NCBI GenBank assembly: GCA_002712005.1
Contig: PASP01000014.1
Coordinates: 372,001 to 436,000, forward strand
Direction of reading: 5' to 3'
From: Halobacteriovoraceae bacterium
GTDB lineage: Bacteria > Bdellovibrionota > Bacteriovoracia > Bacteriovoracales > Bacteriovoracaceae
Length of the DNA stretch: 64,000 nucleotides
Shown here: positions 1 through 9,582 of the stretch, piece after piece
How the letters are laid out: every line of letters begins with the position of its first letter
Numbering within the stretch: the first letter of the stretch is position 1
Program-made: the position numbers and the translations under genes
The notes under the pieces: generated by a model
Seen by the model: the letters and a program-made list of their open reading frames with translations, nothing else
Database searches by the model: none
Told to the model about the DNA's origin: nothing

Positions 1-1
1 G

Positions 2-1249
2 GGGATAGCAGGGATTTATCAAATCCAAATTAGAAATCCTAAAAAGCCAAGTGATGTTCTTCCTTATGAGATGTACGTTTCACCGGTAGAGTATTCGGGA
101 TTAAAACGAATAATGATTTTCTTTTATCCACTACGTAGTTTGGAAGAAACTATTGTTGAACAAACTAAAGCAATTGTAAGTCCTGTATCTAAAACCATCG
201 ATGCTCTTAGAGAAGGAAACTTTAAAACTGAGCTTAGAGAGAAATTAAGAAAAGATTATGACATTGCTGGAATCGGTGAAGTATACGACAAGTTTGTTGC
301 TTATGGCGATTCGATTGAAAAGCTGAAAATGGATTACTCTACAGAAATTCAAAACTTAGAAATTGCGGTAAGTGAACAAAATGAACTAATTGAAGAGTTT
401 GAGACAATTAGTACTCGTAAAATTAATTTAAATGATTCTATAAAGTCTGATTTCGAAAACTCTAAAGAAGCCATTATCCATACTATAGATTTAAGGTCTG
501 AGTTAGAAATGCTCTTCAATAAAGTTCATGAGCTTACTGTTGGAATGTTAAAAAATGAAAATATCCTACTTGAAGGAACGAAAAATTCGAATCGTGTGAT
601 CGATGAGAATTTTAAAGCTTTTGAAGCCGTCAACCGTACCAAGGAAGACTTTAAAGAGCTAAAACTTTCAATGGATGAGTTAAGAGTACGATTAAATCAG
701 TCTCTAGAGCAGACCATGATGAGTCTAAGAAAGAGAAGTGGAGGCGATTCACGTTTCGATGAAAATATTTCTGGAATTAGAAACGAGATGAAGTCCATTG
801 AAAAAGTACTTCAAGGTTTTACGGGAGTATTGAGAAACTTAGATGTTGGTTTAGGGAAAATGTCTTTGATCATTGAACAAGTTGAGAAGTTTGATACAGA
901 AGGTATCGAAGAATCCATGGTAGAAAATAAAAACTACTTAGAGGATATTCTATTTGAATATGGAAGGCTTTCTAAATCAAGTGAAGCGACGGATAACTCT
1001 GTTGTTGAAACGATGAAGTCAATGTTTGATACTTATACCTTAATGGCCCAGTTTGATAGAAGCTCTGAAGACTTATTAGATAAGTTTAGAGAAGAAGAAC
1101 TTGAAAAGAATGTTATTTTCACTGGTTCTACTGAATTAGAGGAGACGATCATGGATAGCGCTGAAAACTTTCCTGATCTCTCAAAAATAGACCTCAACAG
1201 TGTAAATGACAGAGATGATCTTGGTTCTCAACGTCAGCTTGAACACTAA
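2..1249 (+). CDS. Coiled-coil protein of unknown function (5' partial)
   Basis: The frame is open from base 2 without a stop, so the gene begins before the window; the first ATG inside is at 71, but the residues before it (ending PSDVLPYE) read as normal protein. After a short hydrophobic stretch (IMIFFYPL) the rest is a highly charged, Glu/Lys-rich, nearly uninterrupted helical protein with heptad-like spacing of Leu and Ile, typical of a long coiled coil. No enzymatic motif or signal peptide is visible in the part seen. It ends 4 bp before the convergent coaE gene. I do not recognise the family; a structural or membrane-associated scaffold is only a guess. Confidence 0.75.
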   Translation, partial: GIAGIYQIQIRNPKKPSDVLPYEMYVSPVEYSGLKRIMIFFYPLRSLEETIVEQTKAIVSPVSKTIDALREGNFKTELREKLRKDYDIAGIGEVYDKFVAYGDSIEKLKMDYSTEIQNLEIAVSEQNELIEEFETISTRKINLNDSIKSDFENSKEAIIHTIDLRSELEMLFNKVHELTVGMLKNENILLEGTKNSNRVIDENFKAFEAVNRTKEDFKELKLSMDELRVRLNQSLEQTMMSLRKRSGGDSRFDENISGIRNEMKSIEKVLQGFTGVLRNLDVGLGKMSLIIEQVEKFDTEGIEESMVENKNYLEDILFEYGRLSKSSEATDNSVVETMKSMFDTYTLMAQFDRSSEDLLDKFREEELEKNVIFTGSTELEETIMDSAENFPDLSKIDLNSVNDRDDLGSQRQLEH

Positions 1250-1253
1250 TTCA

Positions 1254-1910
1254 TTATTGTAAAATTTGATCTAATAATTCGAAGGCCCTTTTTCTTAATT
1301 GATCAGGGCCTTTGTTATTTTCAATACTATAATGAGCAAGCTCCTTTTTCTTTGAGAGTGGCCATTGAGCTTGGATGATTTTCTTATGGGTATCTAGATC
1401 GGTGCCATCTCTTAACGAGAGCCTCTCGAGCTGTGTCTGCTCACTGGTGTAGACTACGATAGTGAGATCAAATTGAGACTCCATTTGCTTTTCAAATAAC
1501 AAAGGAACATCGTAAACAACGACTTGTTTGGTATCACTAGGTAGCGCCTCTTTGAAAACCATAGGAAGTCTTGCGTAGAGAAAACTTTCCAGCTCTTTTT
1601 TAATCTCAGGTGAATTGAAAAAAGAAGTTCTTAAAACTTTAAAATCAATAGTGCCTTGAGATTGAATTGCCTGAGGGCAGAGAGAGGAGACTTTGTTGAG
1701 AGTCGCTTCTTCTCTATAGATTTGATGAATCAGCTGATCTGCACAAATTGGCCATAAACCCCTTTCTTTAAAGAGATGGGTAACTGTAGACTTACCAGTT
1801 GCTATGCCGCCGGTTAGACCAATTAAGGGGTTTGGGCAGCGATGTAGCCTGGTCTCTTGCGAGAGTTTAATTAGAGACTCTTTTAAATAGGAGGGAGGAG
1901 GATTGGCCAT
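1254..1910 (-). CDS. coaE: Dephospho-CoA kinase CoaE
   Basis: Last step of CoA synthesis: ATP-dependent phosphorylation of the 3' hydroxyl of dephospho-CoA in the cytoplasm. The P-loop GGIATGKST lies at residues 34-42, and the adenylate-kinase-like fold continues through the CADQL motif and YDVPLLFEK, both characteristic of CoaE. At 218 aa it is slightly longer than the usual ~200 because about 28 residues precede the first strand. It starts 13 bp after mazG, so the two are probably co-transcribed. Other CoA genes (coaBC, panC, coaX, panB) lie 26-32 kb away in the same window. The frame is intact. Confidence 0.93.
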   Translation of the reverse strand: MANPPPSYLKESLIKLSQETRLHRCPNPLIGLTGGIATGKSTVTHLFKERGLWPICADQLIHQIYREEATLNKVSSLCPQAIQSQGTIDFKVLRTSFFNSPEIKKELESFLYARLPMVFKEALPSDTKQVVVYDVPLLFEKQMESQFDLTIVVYTSEQTQLERLSLRDGTDLDTHKKIIQAQWPLSKKKELAHYSIENNKGPDQLRKRAFELLDQILQ

Positions 1911-1923
1911 TTCTTACTATTAC

Positions 1924-2715
1924 TTAGGATTTCTTAGCTTCATTCCAATAGGAGTCTAGCTGGGCTTGAGTCATATCTGTAAGCTCTTTTTGATCTGCCT
2001 TGACTAGGTCTTCCATCTTATAGAAACGCTTTAAAAATTTAATATTGGCCTGTCTTAAAATCTCTTCTGGGTCCAGATCAAGATGCCTGGCCAACTGAGC
2101 TGAAGAAAATAAAAAATCCCCCAATTCTTCTGCCACTCTATCTTTATTAATACGAGAGGGCATAAGTTCTTCTTTTAATTCCTGCCACTCTTCTTCTACT
2201 TTATAAGCGACTTGCTGAGCATCTTCCCAGTCAAAATTCAATTTTTCGGTTTTCTTTCCAATTTCGTAGGCGGAAGTTAAAGAGGGGGCGTTGAGAATTT
2301 TTTTCTTGATCGATCTTTTCTAATTTTGATCATTCTTTTCTGTAGCCTTGATATCATTCCATCGCTCTTTAACCTGTTCTTCAGTAATTTTCTCACCCTC
2401 CGGATTGTCAAATACATGAGGGTGGCGGCGGATGATTTTTTCTTTAATCGTCTTGGCGACATCATCGATATTAAATTTATTTTTTTCAGAGGCAAGTTGT
2501 GAATGAAGAACTACTTGTAACAGTACATCTCCAATTTCTTCTCGCATATGGTCATAGTCTTCATTATCTACAGACTCTTTGAATTCATAGGACTCCTCAA
2601 AAAGAAAACTTAGTAGGGTTTTATGGGTTTGTTTGAGATCCCAAGGACAACCAGTTTCTGGGTCTCTTAATGCCTTGACGACTTGTACCAATTCTTCAAA
2701 TTCACTATGGGCCAC
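1924..2715 (-). pseudogene. mazG: Nucleoside triphosphate pyrophosphohydrolase MazG, interrupted by in-frame TAG
   Basis: MazG hydrolyses NTPs to NMP and pyrophosphate as a house-cleaning enzyme. The first half (2320-2715) carries the conserved start DPETGCPWD, the metal-binding EESYE and EEIGD motifs and RRHPHVF. The second half (1924-2319) carries the second MazG repeat (EEEWQELKEE, AEELGDFLF). Both halves lie in one frame: the TAG at 2320-2322 (codon 132) is followed in frame by KRSIKKK and then APSLTSAYEIGKKTEKLNFDW without another stop. The combined length, about 263 codons, equals that of E. coli MazG. A single GAG-to-TAG change would explain the break, although the original residue is not certain. 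The first half alone might still fold as one MazG domain. Confidence 0.88.
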
Positions 2716-2866
2716 GTTGATCCTTTTATCCTATATTTAGAGGGTTTCCGTTCTAGTAGTATTCAACTATGAATGCTACCATAGCTTTATTAAAAATGAA
2801 TAATTTGCTTTGCGCCAATCTAGACTTGGTGCTAATTAAAATGAGAATGAGAAGGTTATACAGAAA

Positions 2867-3457
2867 ATGTCTACTGATGATTTATCAGACAATGAAAATT
2901 TCTTAGAGCTCCAGGCTACCGGAGTTGATCCTTCACTTTTTCAGGCTGAGTTAACCTGGAATATCGCTTCTGATGAGTGGCCTTTTGAGAAAGGATTTGA
3001 AAAGAAATTTAATCTTGCTCTTGGGGTTCTTCAACGTTTTATTTGTGAGGGGCATAAAGACTTTCCTGCTCTAAAGACTACGGAAAATTCTCTTGAATCG
3101 TTATTTCTCCATATTTCACTTTGTGATGACGAACAAATGATAGAGCTCAATCGAACCCATCGAAATAAAGATAAAACAACAGATGTTCTTTCTTTTCCTC
3201 TTTATGATGAGTTAAGAAGTGGAAAGGAAATGATTTTTTCTGAATTAGAATTCGGGGATATTATTATAAGCTTACCTGTAATGAAGAAACAGGCCGTGGA
3301 GTTTAATGTTTCACCAGAAGGTGAGTTTTTTCATCTTGTCACTCACGGGTTTTTGCACTTATGTGGTTACGACCATGAACTCTCTGAAAAAGAAGAAGAG
3401 CTCATGGAATATCACGAGCAAAGAATTATAAAAGAAATTTACGATTTAATTTATTAA
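2867..3457 (+). CDS. ybeY: Endoribonuclease YbeY (16S rRNA maturation / quality control)
   Basis: YbeY is a single-strand metallo-endoribonuclease used in 16S rRNA 3' processing and ribosome quality control. The zinc-binding signature is complete: HGFLHLCGYDH with His160, His164 and His170. The upstream family motif NRTHRNKDKTTDVLSFP is also present. The protein is 196 aa, about 40 residues longer than E. coli YbeY because of an acidic N-terminal extension. Start ATG 2867 follows a GAGAAGG ribosome site. It is divergent from mazG and lies 10 bp upstream of prfB, giving a translation-related pair. Confidence 0.92.
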   Translation: MSTDDLSDNENFLELQATGVDPSLFQAELTWNIASDEWPFEKGFEKKFNLALGVLQRFICEGHKDFPALKTTENSLESLFLHISLCDDEQMIELNRTHRNKDKTTDVLSFPLYDELRSGKEMIFSELEFGDIIISLPVMKKQAVEFNVSPEGEFFHLVTHGFLHLCGYDHELSEKEEELMEYHEQRIIKEIYDLIY

Positions 3458-3467
3458 AGGAATTGAT

Positions 3468-4608
3468 ATGAATACTGAGATCAAAATAAAGTTGGATGAA
3501 TGTCGATCTGAAATTAAAGAGTACTAAGATAAGTTGGCCACATTACGGAGGTCACTTTGAAATCGATAAGAAAAATGAACGCCTAGAAGAAATTGCTCAG
3601 ATGGAAGCCATGGCCGGCTTTTGGGATGATGCAGATAATGCCTCTAAAGTACAAAAAGAGAAGAGTCTCATTTCAGATGTTGTAGATACTTATAATCAAC
3701 TACAAGAATATCACGATGAGTTTGAAATCCTAACAGAGTTTGCTGAAAGCGATGATGAAGCAAGCGCTAGTGAGGCAATCACTGTCTTTGATCGTTTTAA
3801 GGAGAGCTTTCTAAAAGCAGAACAAAAAGTTTTACTTAGTGATGAAGCTGATCCAAACAATGCAATTATTAATATAAATTCTGGAGCAGGTGGAACCGAG
3901 TCGTGTGACTGGGCCAGTATGCTGCAAAGAATGGTTCAAAGATGGGCAGAGTCGAAGAAATTTAAAGTGAATATTCTAGACGTTCAAGCCGGAGATGGTG
4001 CGGGGATAAAGTCTGCAACGATGGTCATTGAGGGACCTTTTGCCTATGGTCTTATGAAATCAGAGACAGGGGTTCATCGATTGGTACGTATCTCTCCCTT
4101 TGATTCAAATGCGAGAAGACATACGTCATTTGCTTCACTCTTTGTTTCTCCCGAAGTTGATGATGACATAGAAATTGAAATTAATGATGCCGACTTAAGG
4201 ATAGATGTCTACCGTTCCGGTGGAGCTGGTGGTCAGTCTGTTAACACTACGGACTCTGCTGTTCGAATTACCCATGGTCCAACGGGGATAGTTGTCACCT
4301 GTCAGAATGAAAGATCTCAATTACAAAATAAATTGCAGGCCATGAAAGTTCTTCGGTCAAGGCTTTACGAACTTGAGCTTGAAAAACGAAGAGAGGCTGA
4401 AGCCGAAGCTGAGGCAGGTAAACAGAAGATTGAATGGGGAAGCCAGATTCGCTCTTATGTTTTACATCCCTATAAAATGGTTAAGGACCACAGAACTAAT
4501 TTTGAGAGCTCCCAAGCAGACAAGGTTCTCGATGGTGACCTTGATGGATTTATGGACGCCTATCTTAGGTGGAGTGTAATGGAATCAATCTCAGAAAACG
4601 AACAATAG
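3468..4608 (+). pseudogene. prfB: Peptide chain release factor 2 (RF2) with programmed +1 frameshift and an extra in-frame TAA
   Basis: RF2 terminates translation at UAA and UGA. The long frame has the RF2 codon-recognition motif SPF (VRISPFDSN) and the catalytic GGQ loop (SGGAGGQSVNTT). As in most bacteria, the N-terminus is in another frame: ATG 3468 (MNTEIKIKLDE...) runs to CTT-TGA at 3555-3560, where a +1 shift joins ...TLRRSL to EIDKKNERLEEI. In this short leader frame an additional TAA occurs at 3525-3527 (codon 20, KEY-stop-DKLATLR), before the frameshift site. Since the leader continues normally afterwards, a single GAA-to-TAA (or AAA/CAA) change or a sequencing error is likely. TTG 3534 as an alternative start in the leader is conceivable but has no good ribosome site. 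Confidence 0.88.
3546..3560 (+). promoter_or_regulatory. RF2 programmed +1 frameshift element
   Basis: The order is CGGAGG, three bases (TCA), then CTT TGA A. An internal Shine-Dalgarno-like GGAGG placed three bases before CUU-UGA is the same geometry as the classical E. coli prfB autoregulatory site. There, low RF2 makes ribosomes pause at UGA and slip +1 onto UUU. Slippage here leads into the frame that encodes the rest of RF2. Confidence 0.9.
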
Positions 4609-4626
4609 AAAAATTGGAGATTGATT

Positions 4627-5820
4627 TTGCTACCCCTTAATACCTTCACTAAAACCCTTATCTTTGACCGTTCAAACCTTAAGTTTGCGATTGGCGTTTG
4701 GTTAGGACTCTCGTTTTCGATCGCAGTCATTTTAAGCACGATTGGGATCATGGATGGTTTTACTAAAACGATGCGTTCTGGTCTTCAATCGAGTATGGGA
4801 GATTTATATTTCTATTCGCGCTCAGGTTTTTTTGAACTCACTCCAGATGAAGAGCAAACCATTGAAGACATTGGCTTGGTTGATTTAACAGGCTATATTG
4901 AGACTCAGGCATTTCTTGTCTATGAGGGAAGTTCTAAAGGTGTAGCCGTTAAAGGCATTGACCCCACTGAATTTTCTAACCTTTCAGGCCTTTCGATTTC
5001 TCCTGAGGAGGGAAAGGTCGCAATTGGCGCTCAGTTGGCGAAACAATTGAAGATTAAAGAAGGTGAAGAATTAGTGATTGTTTTGGCCAAAGGAAATAAA
5101 GGGATGGAAGGACTTCCTTCTTTAAATCGCTTTACGGTATCTGAGATCGTTAATCATGGAATTTATGAAAAAGATTTACGCTTTGTATATATGAACCGAG
5201 AAGAGTTGTCTCAAATTCTGGGAGTTACAGGAAAGAGAAATGTATACGCAGTAAATGTTAAAGACCGAAATCAGAAAAACTTAACAAATATAATTGAAAA
5301 CTTTCGTTTTCAGTTAGAGGACCAGCTTGGCCTTGACTATAGAGTGAAGCCTTATTGGTATGACTACGATACTTTATTGAAGGCGGTTGAAATACAGAAA
5401 CTCACCATTGGTCTCGTTCTTCAGATTATTGTCGTGGTTTCTATTTTTAATGTTCTTTCATTTATTACCTTTTTAGATGATCGGAAGTCTCAACAGATTT
5501 TTCTTTTCCAAGCCCTAGGCATGGGACCTAAGGATATTCGAAAAACTTGGTACACCGTAATTACTTTGCTTTGGGTTTGTAGTTGTGCTTTTTCTCAGGT
5601 TTTTGTTGAAATATTTAATTTTGCTCTTGGAAACTTATCTATCTTACAACTTCCAGGAAGTGTTTATAATTTAGAACGAATTGAACTAAGTATTGGAGCA
5701 AGTGATTATATTCTCGTTTTTGCTTCAACACTATTTTGGATGTTTTTAATCCTTTCATTTGCCTTGTATCGGATGTCAAAGAAATCGATATTGAGTGGCT
5801 TAAGAGAAGAATTTGCATGA
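4627..5820 (+). CDS. LolC/LolE-family ABC transporter permease
   Basis: Inner-membrane permease of the MacB/FtsX superfamily. It has one N-terminal membrane segment (about residues 15-40), a large periplasmic domain (MacB-PCD type, roughly 45-260) and three C-terminal membrane segments, the first being LTIGLVLQIIVVVSIFNVLSF. This matches the LolC/LolE layout that extracts lipoproteins for LolA. The motif FLFQALGMGPKDIRKT between the helices is the usual cytoplasmic coupling region. TTG 4627 is preferred because GGAG sits 7 bases upstream; TTG 4621 is also open. The ATPase partner begins 14 bp downstream. Only one permease is present here, so it may act as a LolF-type homodimer or have a partner elsewhere. 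Confidence 0.8.
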   Translation: MLPLNTFTKTLIFDRSNLKFAIGVWLGLSFSIAVILSTIGIMDGFTKTMRSGLQSSMGDLYFYSRSGFFELTPDEEQTIEDIGLVDLTGYIETQAFLVYEGSSKGVAVKGIDPTEFSNLSGLSISPEEGKVAIGAQLAKQLKIKEGEELVIVLAKGNKGMEGLPSLNRFTVSEIVNHGIYEKDLRFVYMNREELSQILGVTGKRNVYAVNVKDRNQKNLTNIIENFRFQLEDQLGLDYRVKPYWYDYDTLLKAVEIQKLTIGLVLQIIVVVSIFNVLSFITFLDDRKSQQIFLFQALGMGPKDIRKTWYTVITLLWVCSCAFSQVFVEIFNFALGNLSILQLPGSVYNLERIELSIGASDYILVFASTLFWMFLILSFALYRMSKKSILSGLREEFA

Positions 5821-5833
5821 TTAAGGAAATGAT

Positions 5834-6493
5834 ATGGCCTTCGTAGAAATTAAAGAAGTTTCAAAAACCTATGGTGAGCAGCATGCTTTAGATCAACTCT
5901 CTCTTTCCATGGAGTTAGGGAAGCAATATGCAATTGTGGGAGCTTCCGGCTCTTGAAAATCGACCTTACTCTATATGATGGGAGGGCTTGAGCGTCCAGA
6001 TCAAGGAAAGGTGATTATTGATGGTAAGAATCTTTCTTCCTTGGAAGATGGAGAGTTGGCCAAATATCGTAACCAAAATGTGGGTTTTATTTTTCAGTTT
6101 CATTTCTTACTCCCAAGTATTACCAACTTAAAGAATATTCTATTGCCTTGTGAAATTGGAGGGGGCGATAGTTCTCGTGTAAAAAAAATGGCTTTAGAAT
6201 TAGCAGATCATTTAAATGTTGCGCACTGTTTGAAGAAATATCCTTATCAGCTTTCTGGCGGGGAGCAGCAAAGAATTAATATTATAAGGGCCTTGTCCAT
6301 GCGCCCTAAGCTTTTATTGTGCGATGAGCCTACTGGGAATTTGGATTCTGAAAATAGTTCTAAAGTTACCGAATTATTGAAAAGCCTTGCCACTGAGTTT
6401 GGTTCAACTCTTGTGGTGGTTACTCATGACAGAGGCATTGCTCATTCTTTCACTGATAAATTTATTATGAAAGATGGAAGACTTAATTTGTAG
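5834..6493 (+). pseudogene. lolD: LolD-like ABC transporter ATPase, Walker A interrupted by TGA
   Basis: ATPase subunit expected to drive lipoprotein release with the preceding permease. It begins MAFVEIKEVSKTYG and has the Q-loop (GFIFQFHFLLPS), signature LSGGEQQR, Walker B (LLLCDEPTGNLDS) and H-loop (VVTHD). Codon 41 (TGA, 5954-5956) falls exactly on the glycine of the Walker A motif: G-A-S-G-S-stop-K-S-T, where GASGSGKST is required. One GGA-to-TGA change explains it. Restart at ATG 5975 would give a protein lacking the P-loop lysine and thus no ATPase. Everything else is intact at 219 residues, the normal LolD size, so the break is recent or artefactual. Confidence 0.9.
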
Positions 6494-6656
6494 AATGACG
6501 CATCTTGCATGCTGCCATAAAAGTTGACTCAAATAGTTGTAATCTGCCCTAATTATTGATAATTTTCATATCTATGTATTTCGAGATCAGGTGGGCTGAA
6601 CCATCTGAATTAAAAAGAATCTTCTGGCCTAAGGGCGGGAACAAGGACAATTCCAT

Positions 6657-8972
6657 TTGAGAGCAATTGAAGTGATGAAGTTTAGACCTTCCCTAAAACA
6701 GATTACCCTTATTCTATCTATTACCCTCGGCCTTTTTTCTTCAAAAATGATCTTTGCTTTAGAGGACTTGGGAAAGAAAGTAGAACTTTTTAAAGTTGAA
6801 GAAATTGTTATTGAAGGTCTTAAGAAAGTTGAGAAAGAAGCTATTTTGGAAAAAATAGGAACTCAAAAGGGAATGGTTCTCGACAATTATTTGTTAAAAA
6901 AAGATATCCAAAAAATATACGGGCTAAAGTATTTCGAATCTGTAGAAGCTCACCAAGAAGTTGTAAGAGGTAAGAACGCTCTAGTTTTCAAAGTAAAAGA
7001 AAAGCCAATCATTACAAATATTATTTTTCGTGGAAATGATGAGATTGACGCTGACGACCTTAAGGGTAGTTTAAAAACCAAAGAATACGCCATTTTAGAT
7101 GTAAACACGATTCAAAATGATGCTCAGGCCATTGTTAAGCAGTATGAAGAAAAGGGTTTTTACCTCGCTAAAGTTAAATATGATCTAGAAAAGATCAGCG
7201 ACGAGAATGTTAATCTGGTCTTTAATATCAAAGAATTTGATAAGGTTCTTGTGAAGAAAATTCTCTTTTTAGGAAATAAGGCCTTTCAAGATGACGAGTT
7301 AAAAGGAATTATGGAGACCCGTGAAGAAGGTCTCTTTTCTTTTATGTCGGGAAGTGGAAACTTTAAGGAATTCAACTTCCAGACAGATATTGAACGAATT
7401 AAGTACTTTTATAAAACGAAAGGATATCTCCAAGTTAATGTGGGAACTCCTGAAATTACCGTTTCTGAGGATAAGAAATGGGTTTTCATCACAATGAAAA
7501 TTAATGAAGGTCCTCAATTCTCAGTTAATAATATTAGTTTCCAAGGAGAGGTTCTCTTTCCAGAAGAAGAACTCTTAGACCGTATCCAACTCAAATCAGA
7601 AGCAATCTATTCAGAAGAACTCTTACGTCAGGACATTCAGGCCTTAACAGAAATGTACCAAGATAAAGGTTATGCTTTTGCCAACGTTCTCAGAACTCTT
7701 CAACTTGTTCCTGGTGAGAATAAGGTCGACGTTGAATTTTCATTTGAAAAAGGAAAGATCGCCTATTTTGGGAAAATCTCGGTTAAAGGGAATACGAAAA
7801 CAAGAGATAAAGTGGTTAGAAGGGAGTTATTCATTCATGAAGGAATGAAATTTTCTGGTTCACGTCTGAGAATGTCGAAAGAAGCCGTTAACCGACTTGG
7901 TTTCTTTGAGCCTAACTCAGTTCTCTTCAATACCGTATCTCCCCAAGGAAAAGATGATATTCTCGATGTTGAGATTCAAGTAAAAGAACGAAATACAGGG
8001 CAAATTAGTTTAGGTGCAGGTTATTCAACTGCTTCAAAAGGCTTCCTCCAAGCCTCGATTTCACAGAATAACTTTAGAGGACTAGGGCAGAACTTATCCT
8101 TCTCTCTGACTCTCTCTGGAGTTCAAAATACATTTAACCTTGGTTTCACTGAACCTTATCTCTTTGATACGAAGTGGACAGCTGGCGGTGATATCTTTAG
8201 AACGACCAATAGAAACTCTGACTTCTTTACCTATAAAAGAGAAGGTTTCAATTTAAGAGTAGGTTATCCCATTCTTAATTTTACGAGGCTCTTTGTTACT
8301 TATAAATTTGAAAATACGGAGATCAGTGAAACTCAAGACCCCACCATTAATACTGCCGTTGAAAATGGTGAAGCTTCAACGATTAGATTCTCTATTATTC
8401 GTGACCTAAGAAATAATGCTTTTGAGCCAAGTTCTGGTTACTATCTGTCTGCTGCTACGGAATACACGGGTCTAGGTTTTGAAAAGAAATGGTGGAAAAA
8501 TGAGCTCGATGCGAGATGGTATAAAGGGGTTTATGGAGACCTCGTTCTAAGAACAAGACTCTTTGCCAGTAAAATGGAGCGCATTGATGGAAGACCCATC
8601 CCACGTTCGGAGAAATTCTTCCTTGGTGGTTCTCGAAACCTAAGAGGTTATGACATTGAATTTATCGGGCCAAAAGAACTTGTGACATTAAATAATGGAC
8701 AACAAGTTCAAGTGAATCAACGTGGACTCTTTTCAACCTTTGCTACAATTGAATTTGAGCATCCTCTTGCTAGAGAAGCCGGACTTAAATGGGTGGTTTT
8801 TGCTGATGCGGGGCATGCTGGGGGAACGAGTGACTTTAAACTCTATAAAGACTATGGATTTGGTTTTAGATGGTTCTCCCCAATTGGTGTACTTCGTTTT
8901 GAATTCGGATACCCAATGGGAGATGAAGGAGAAGGTAGCCAATTCCATTTTGATATAGGACAATTATTCTAA
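6657..8972 (+). CDS. bamA: Outer membrane protein assembly factor BamA
   Basis: Core of the BAM complex that folds beta-barrel proteins into the outer membrane. After a signal peptide (ending near ..KMIFA) come five POTRA-type repeats (about residues 45-430), then a 16-strand barrel of the Omp85/bacterial surface antigen family from about residue 445 to the end. The conserved barrel-interior motif appears as LRGYDIEF near base 8640, and the C-terminus FHFDIGQLF ends in an aromatic residue as expected. Length 771 aa is normal for BamA (~800). TTG 6657 has an AAGGA ribosome site; GTG 6672 and ATG 6675 are alternatives that keep the signal peptide. It heads the envelope cluster, directly before skp. 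Confidence 0.95.
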   Translation: MRAIEVMKFRPSLKQITLILSITLGLFSSKMIFALEDLGKKVELFKVEEIVIEGLKKVEKEAILEKIGTQKGMVLDNYLLKKDIQKIYGLKYFESVEAHQEVVRGKNALVFKVKEKPIITNIIFRGNDEIDADDLKGSLKTKEYAILDVNTIQNDAQAIVKQYEEKGFYLAKVKYDLEKISDENVNLVFNIKEFDKVLVKKILFLGNKAFQDDELKGIMETREEGLFSFMSGSGNFKEFNFQTDIERIKYFYKTKGYLQVNVGTPEITVSEDKKWVFITMKINEGPQFSVNNISFQGEVLFPEEELLDRIQLKSEAIYSEELLRQDIQALTEMYQDKGYAFANVLRTLQLVPGENKVDVEFSFEKGKIAYFGKISVKGNTKTRDKVVRRELFIHEGMKFSGSRLRMSKEAVNRLGFFEPNSVLFNTVSPQGKDDILDVEIQVKERNTGQISLGAGYSTASKGFLQASISQNNFRGLGQNLSFSLTLSGVQNTFNLGFTEPYLFDTKWTAGGDIFRTTNRNSDFFTYKREGFNLRVGYPILNFTRLFVTYKFENTEISETQDPTINTAVENGEASTIRFSIIRDLRNNAFEPSSGYYLSAATEYTGLGFEKKWWKNELDARWYKGVYGDLVLRTRLFASKMERIDGRPIPRSEKFFLGGSRNLRGYDIEFIGPKELVTLNNGQQVQVNQRGLFSTFATIEFEHPLAREAGLKWVVFADAGHAGGTSDFKLYKDYGFGFRWFSPIGVLRFEFGYPMGDEGEGSQFHFDIGQLF

Positions 8973-8996
8973 CTTTTTAAACACTTTGGAGTGATC

Positions 8997-9494
8997 ATGA
9001 TGAAAAAACTACTATGTATTATAGCTTTGCTATCTCTTTCTTTTGGAGCGGCAGCAGCAAAAATTGCTAAAGTTGATGTTCAAAAAGTCCTACTTTCTGT
9101 AAAGGAAGGACAAAAAGTTCGTACAACATTGAAAAAGAAATTTGATGAAAAGCAAGAAATCATCAAAAAAGAAGAAGATAAGATCAAGAAGCTTCAGGAA
9201 GATTATCAGAAGCAAAGTGCGGTAATTGATCAAAAAACAAAACTTAAAAAAGAAAAAGAAATTCAAAGTAGAATTATGGCCCTTCAGCAAAAAACAATGG
9301 GCTTTCAAAAAGAAATCCAAAATCAAGAAAATGAATTGAAAAAGCCTATTCTTGAAAAAGTTCGTAAAGTAATTGAAAAGGTTTCTAAAGATGGAAATTA
9401 CGACATGGTATTTGAAGTAACGACTTCTCCTATTTATGTAAAAGAAGTGGATGATATCACTTCTAATGTCGTTAAGGCCTATGACAAGATGTAA
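8997..9494 (+). CDS. skp: Periplasmic chaperone Skp/OmpH family
   Basis: Skp holds unfolded outer-membrane proteins in the periplasm for BamA. The protein is a short signal peptide (hydrophobic core ending ..SFGAAAA) followed by a small beta segment (KIAKVDVQKVL), a long Lys/Glu-rich helical hairpin, and a closing segment that ends near YDMVFEVT...IYVKEVDDIT, the usual Skp layout at ~165 aa. ATG 8997 (or 9000) is chosen because the GGAG at 8988-8991 lies just upstream; the GTG at 8991 overlaps that ribosome site. It is 24 bp downstream of bamA and followed by a terminator. Confidence 0.92.
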   Translation: MMKKLLCIIALLSLSFGAAAAKIAKVDVQKVLLSVKEGQKVRTTLKKKFDEKQEIIKKEEDKIKKLQEDYQKQSAVIDQKTKLKKEKEIQSRIMALQQKTMGFQKEIQNQENELKKPILEKVRKVIEKVSKDGNYDMVFEVTTSPIYVKEVDDITSNVVKAYDKM

Positions 9495-9534
9495 TTTTAC
9501 GGCATGAATTAAAGCCTCACATGAGGTGAAATAG

Positions 9535-9569
9535 AAAGGGAACCTCTAATGCGTTCCCTTTTGTTTTTT
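9535..9569 (+). terminator. Rho-independent terminator after skp
   Basis: AAAGGGAAC (9535-9543) pairs with GTTCCCTTT (9553-9561) around a nine-base loop and is followed by TTGTTTTTT. It would end or attenuate the bamA-skp transcript before lpxD, whose ribosome site lies immediately after the T-run. Confidence 0.85.
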
Positions 9570-9582
9570 AATGGAGTCTGCA

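Noticed and set aside
6524-6557. Promoter beginning TTGACT upstream of bamA
   Set aside because: The nearest -10-like TAATTA is 20 bases away; spacing too long.
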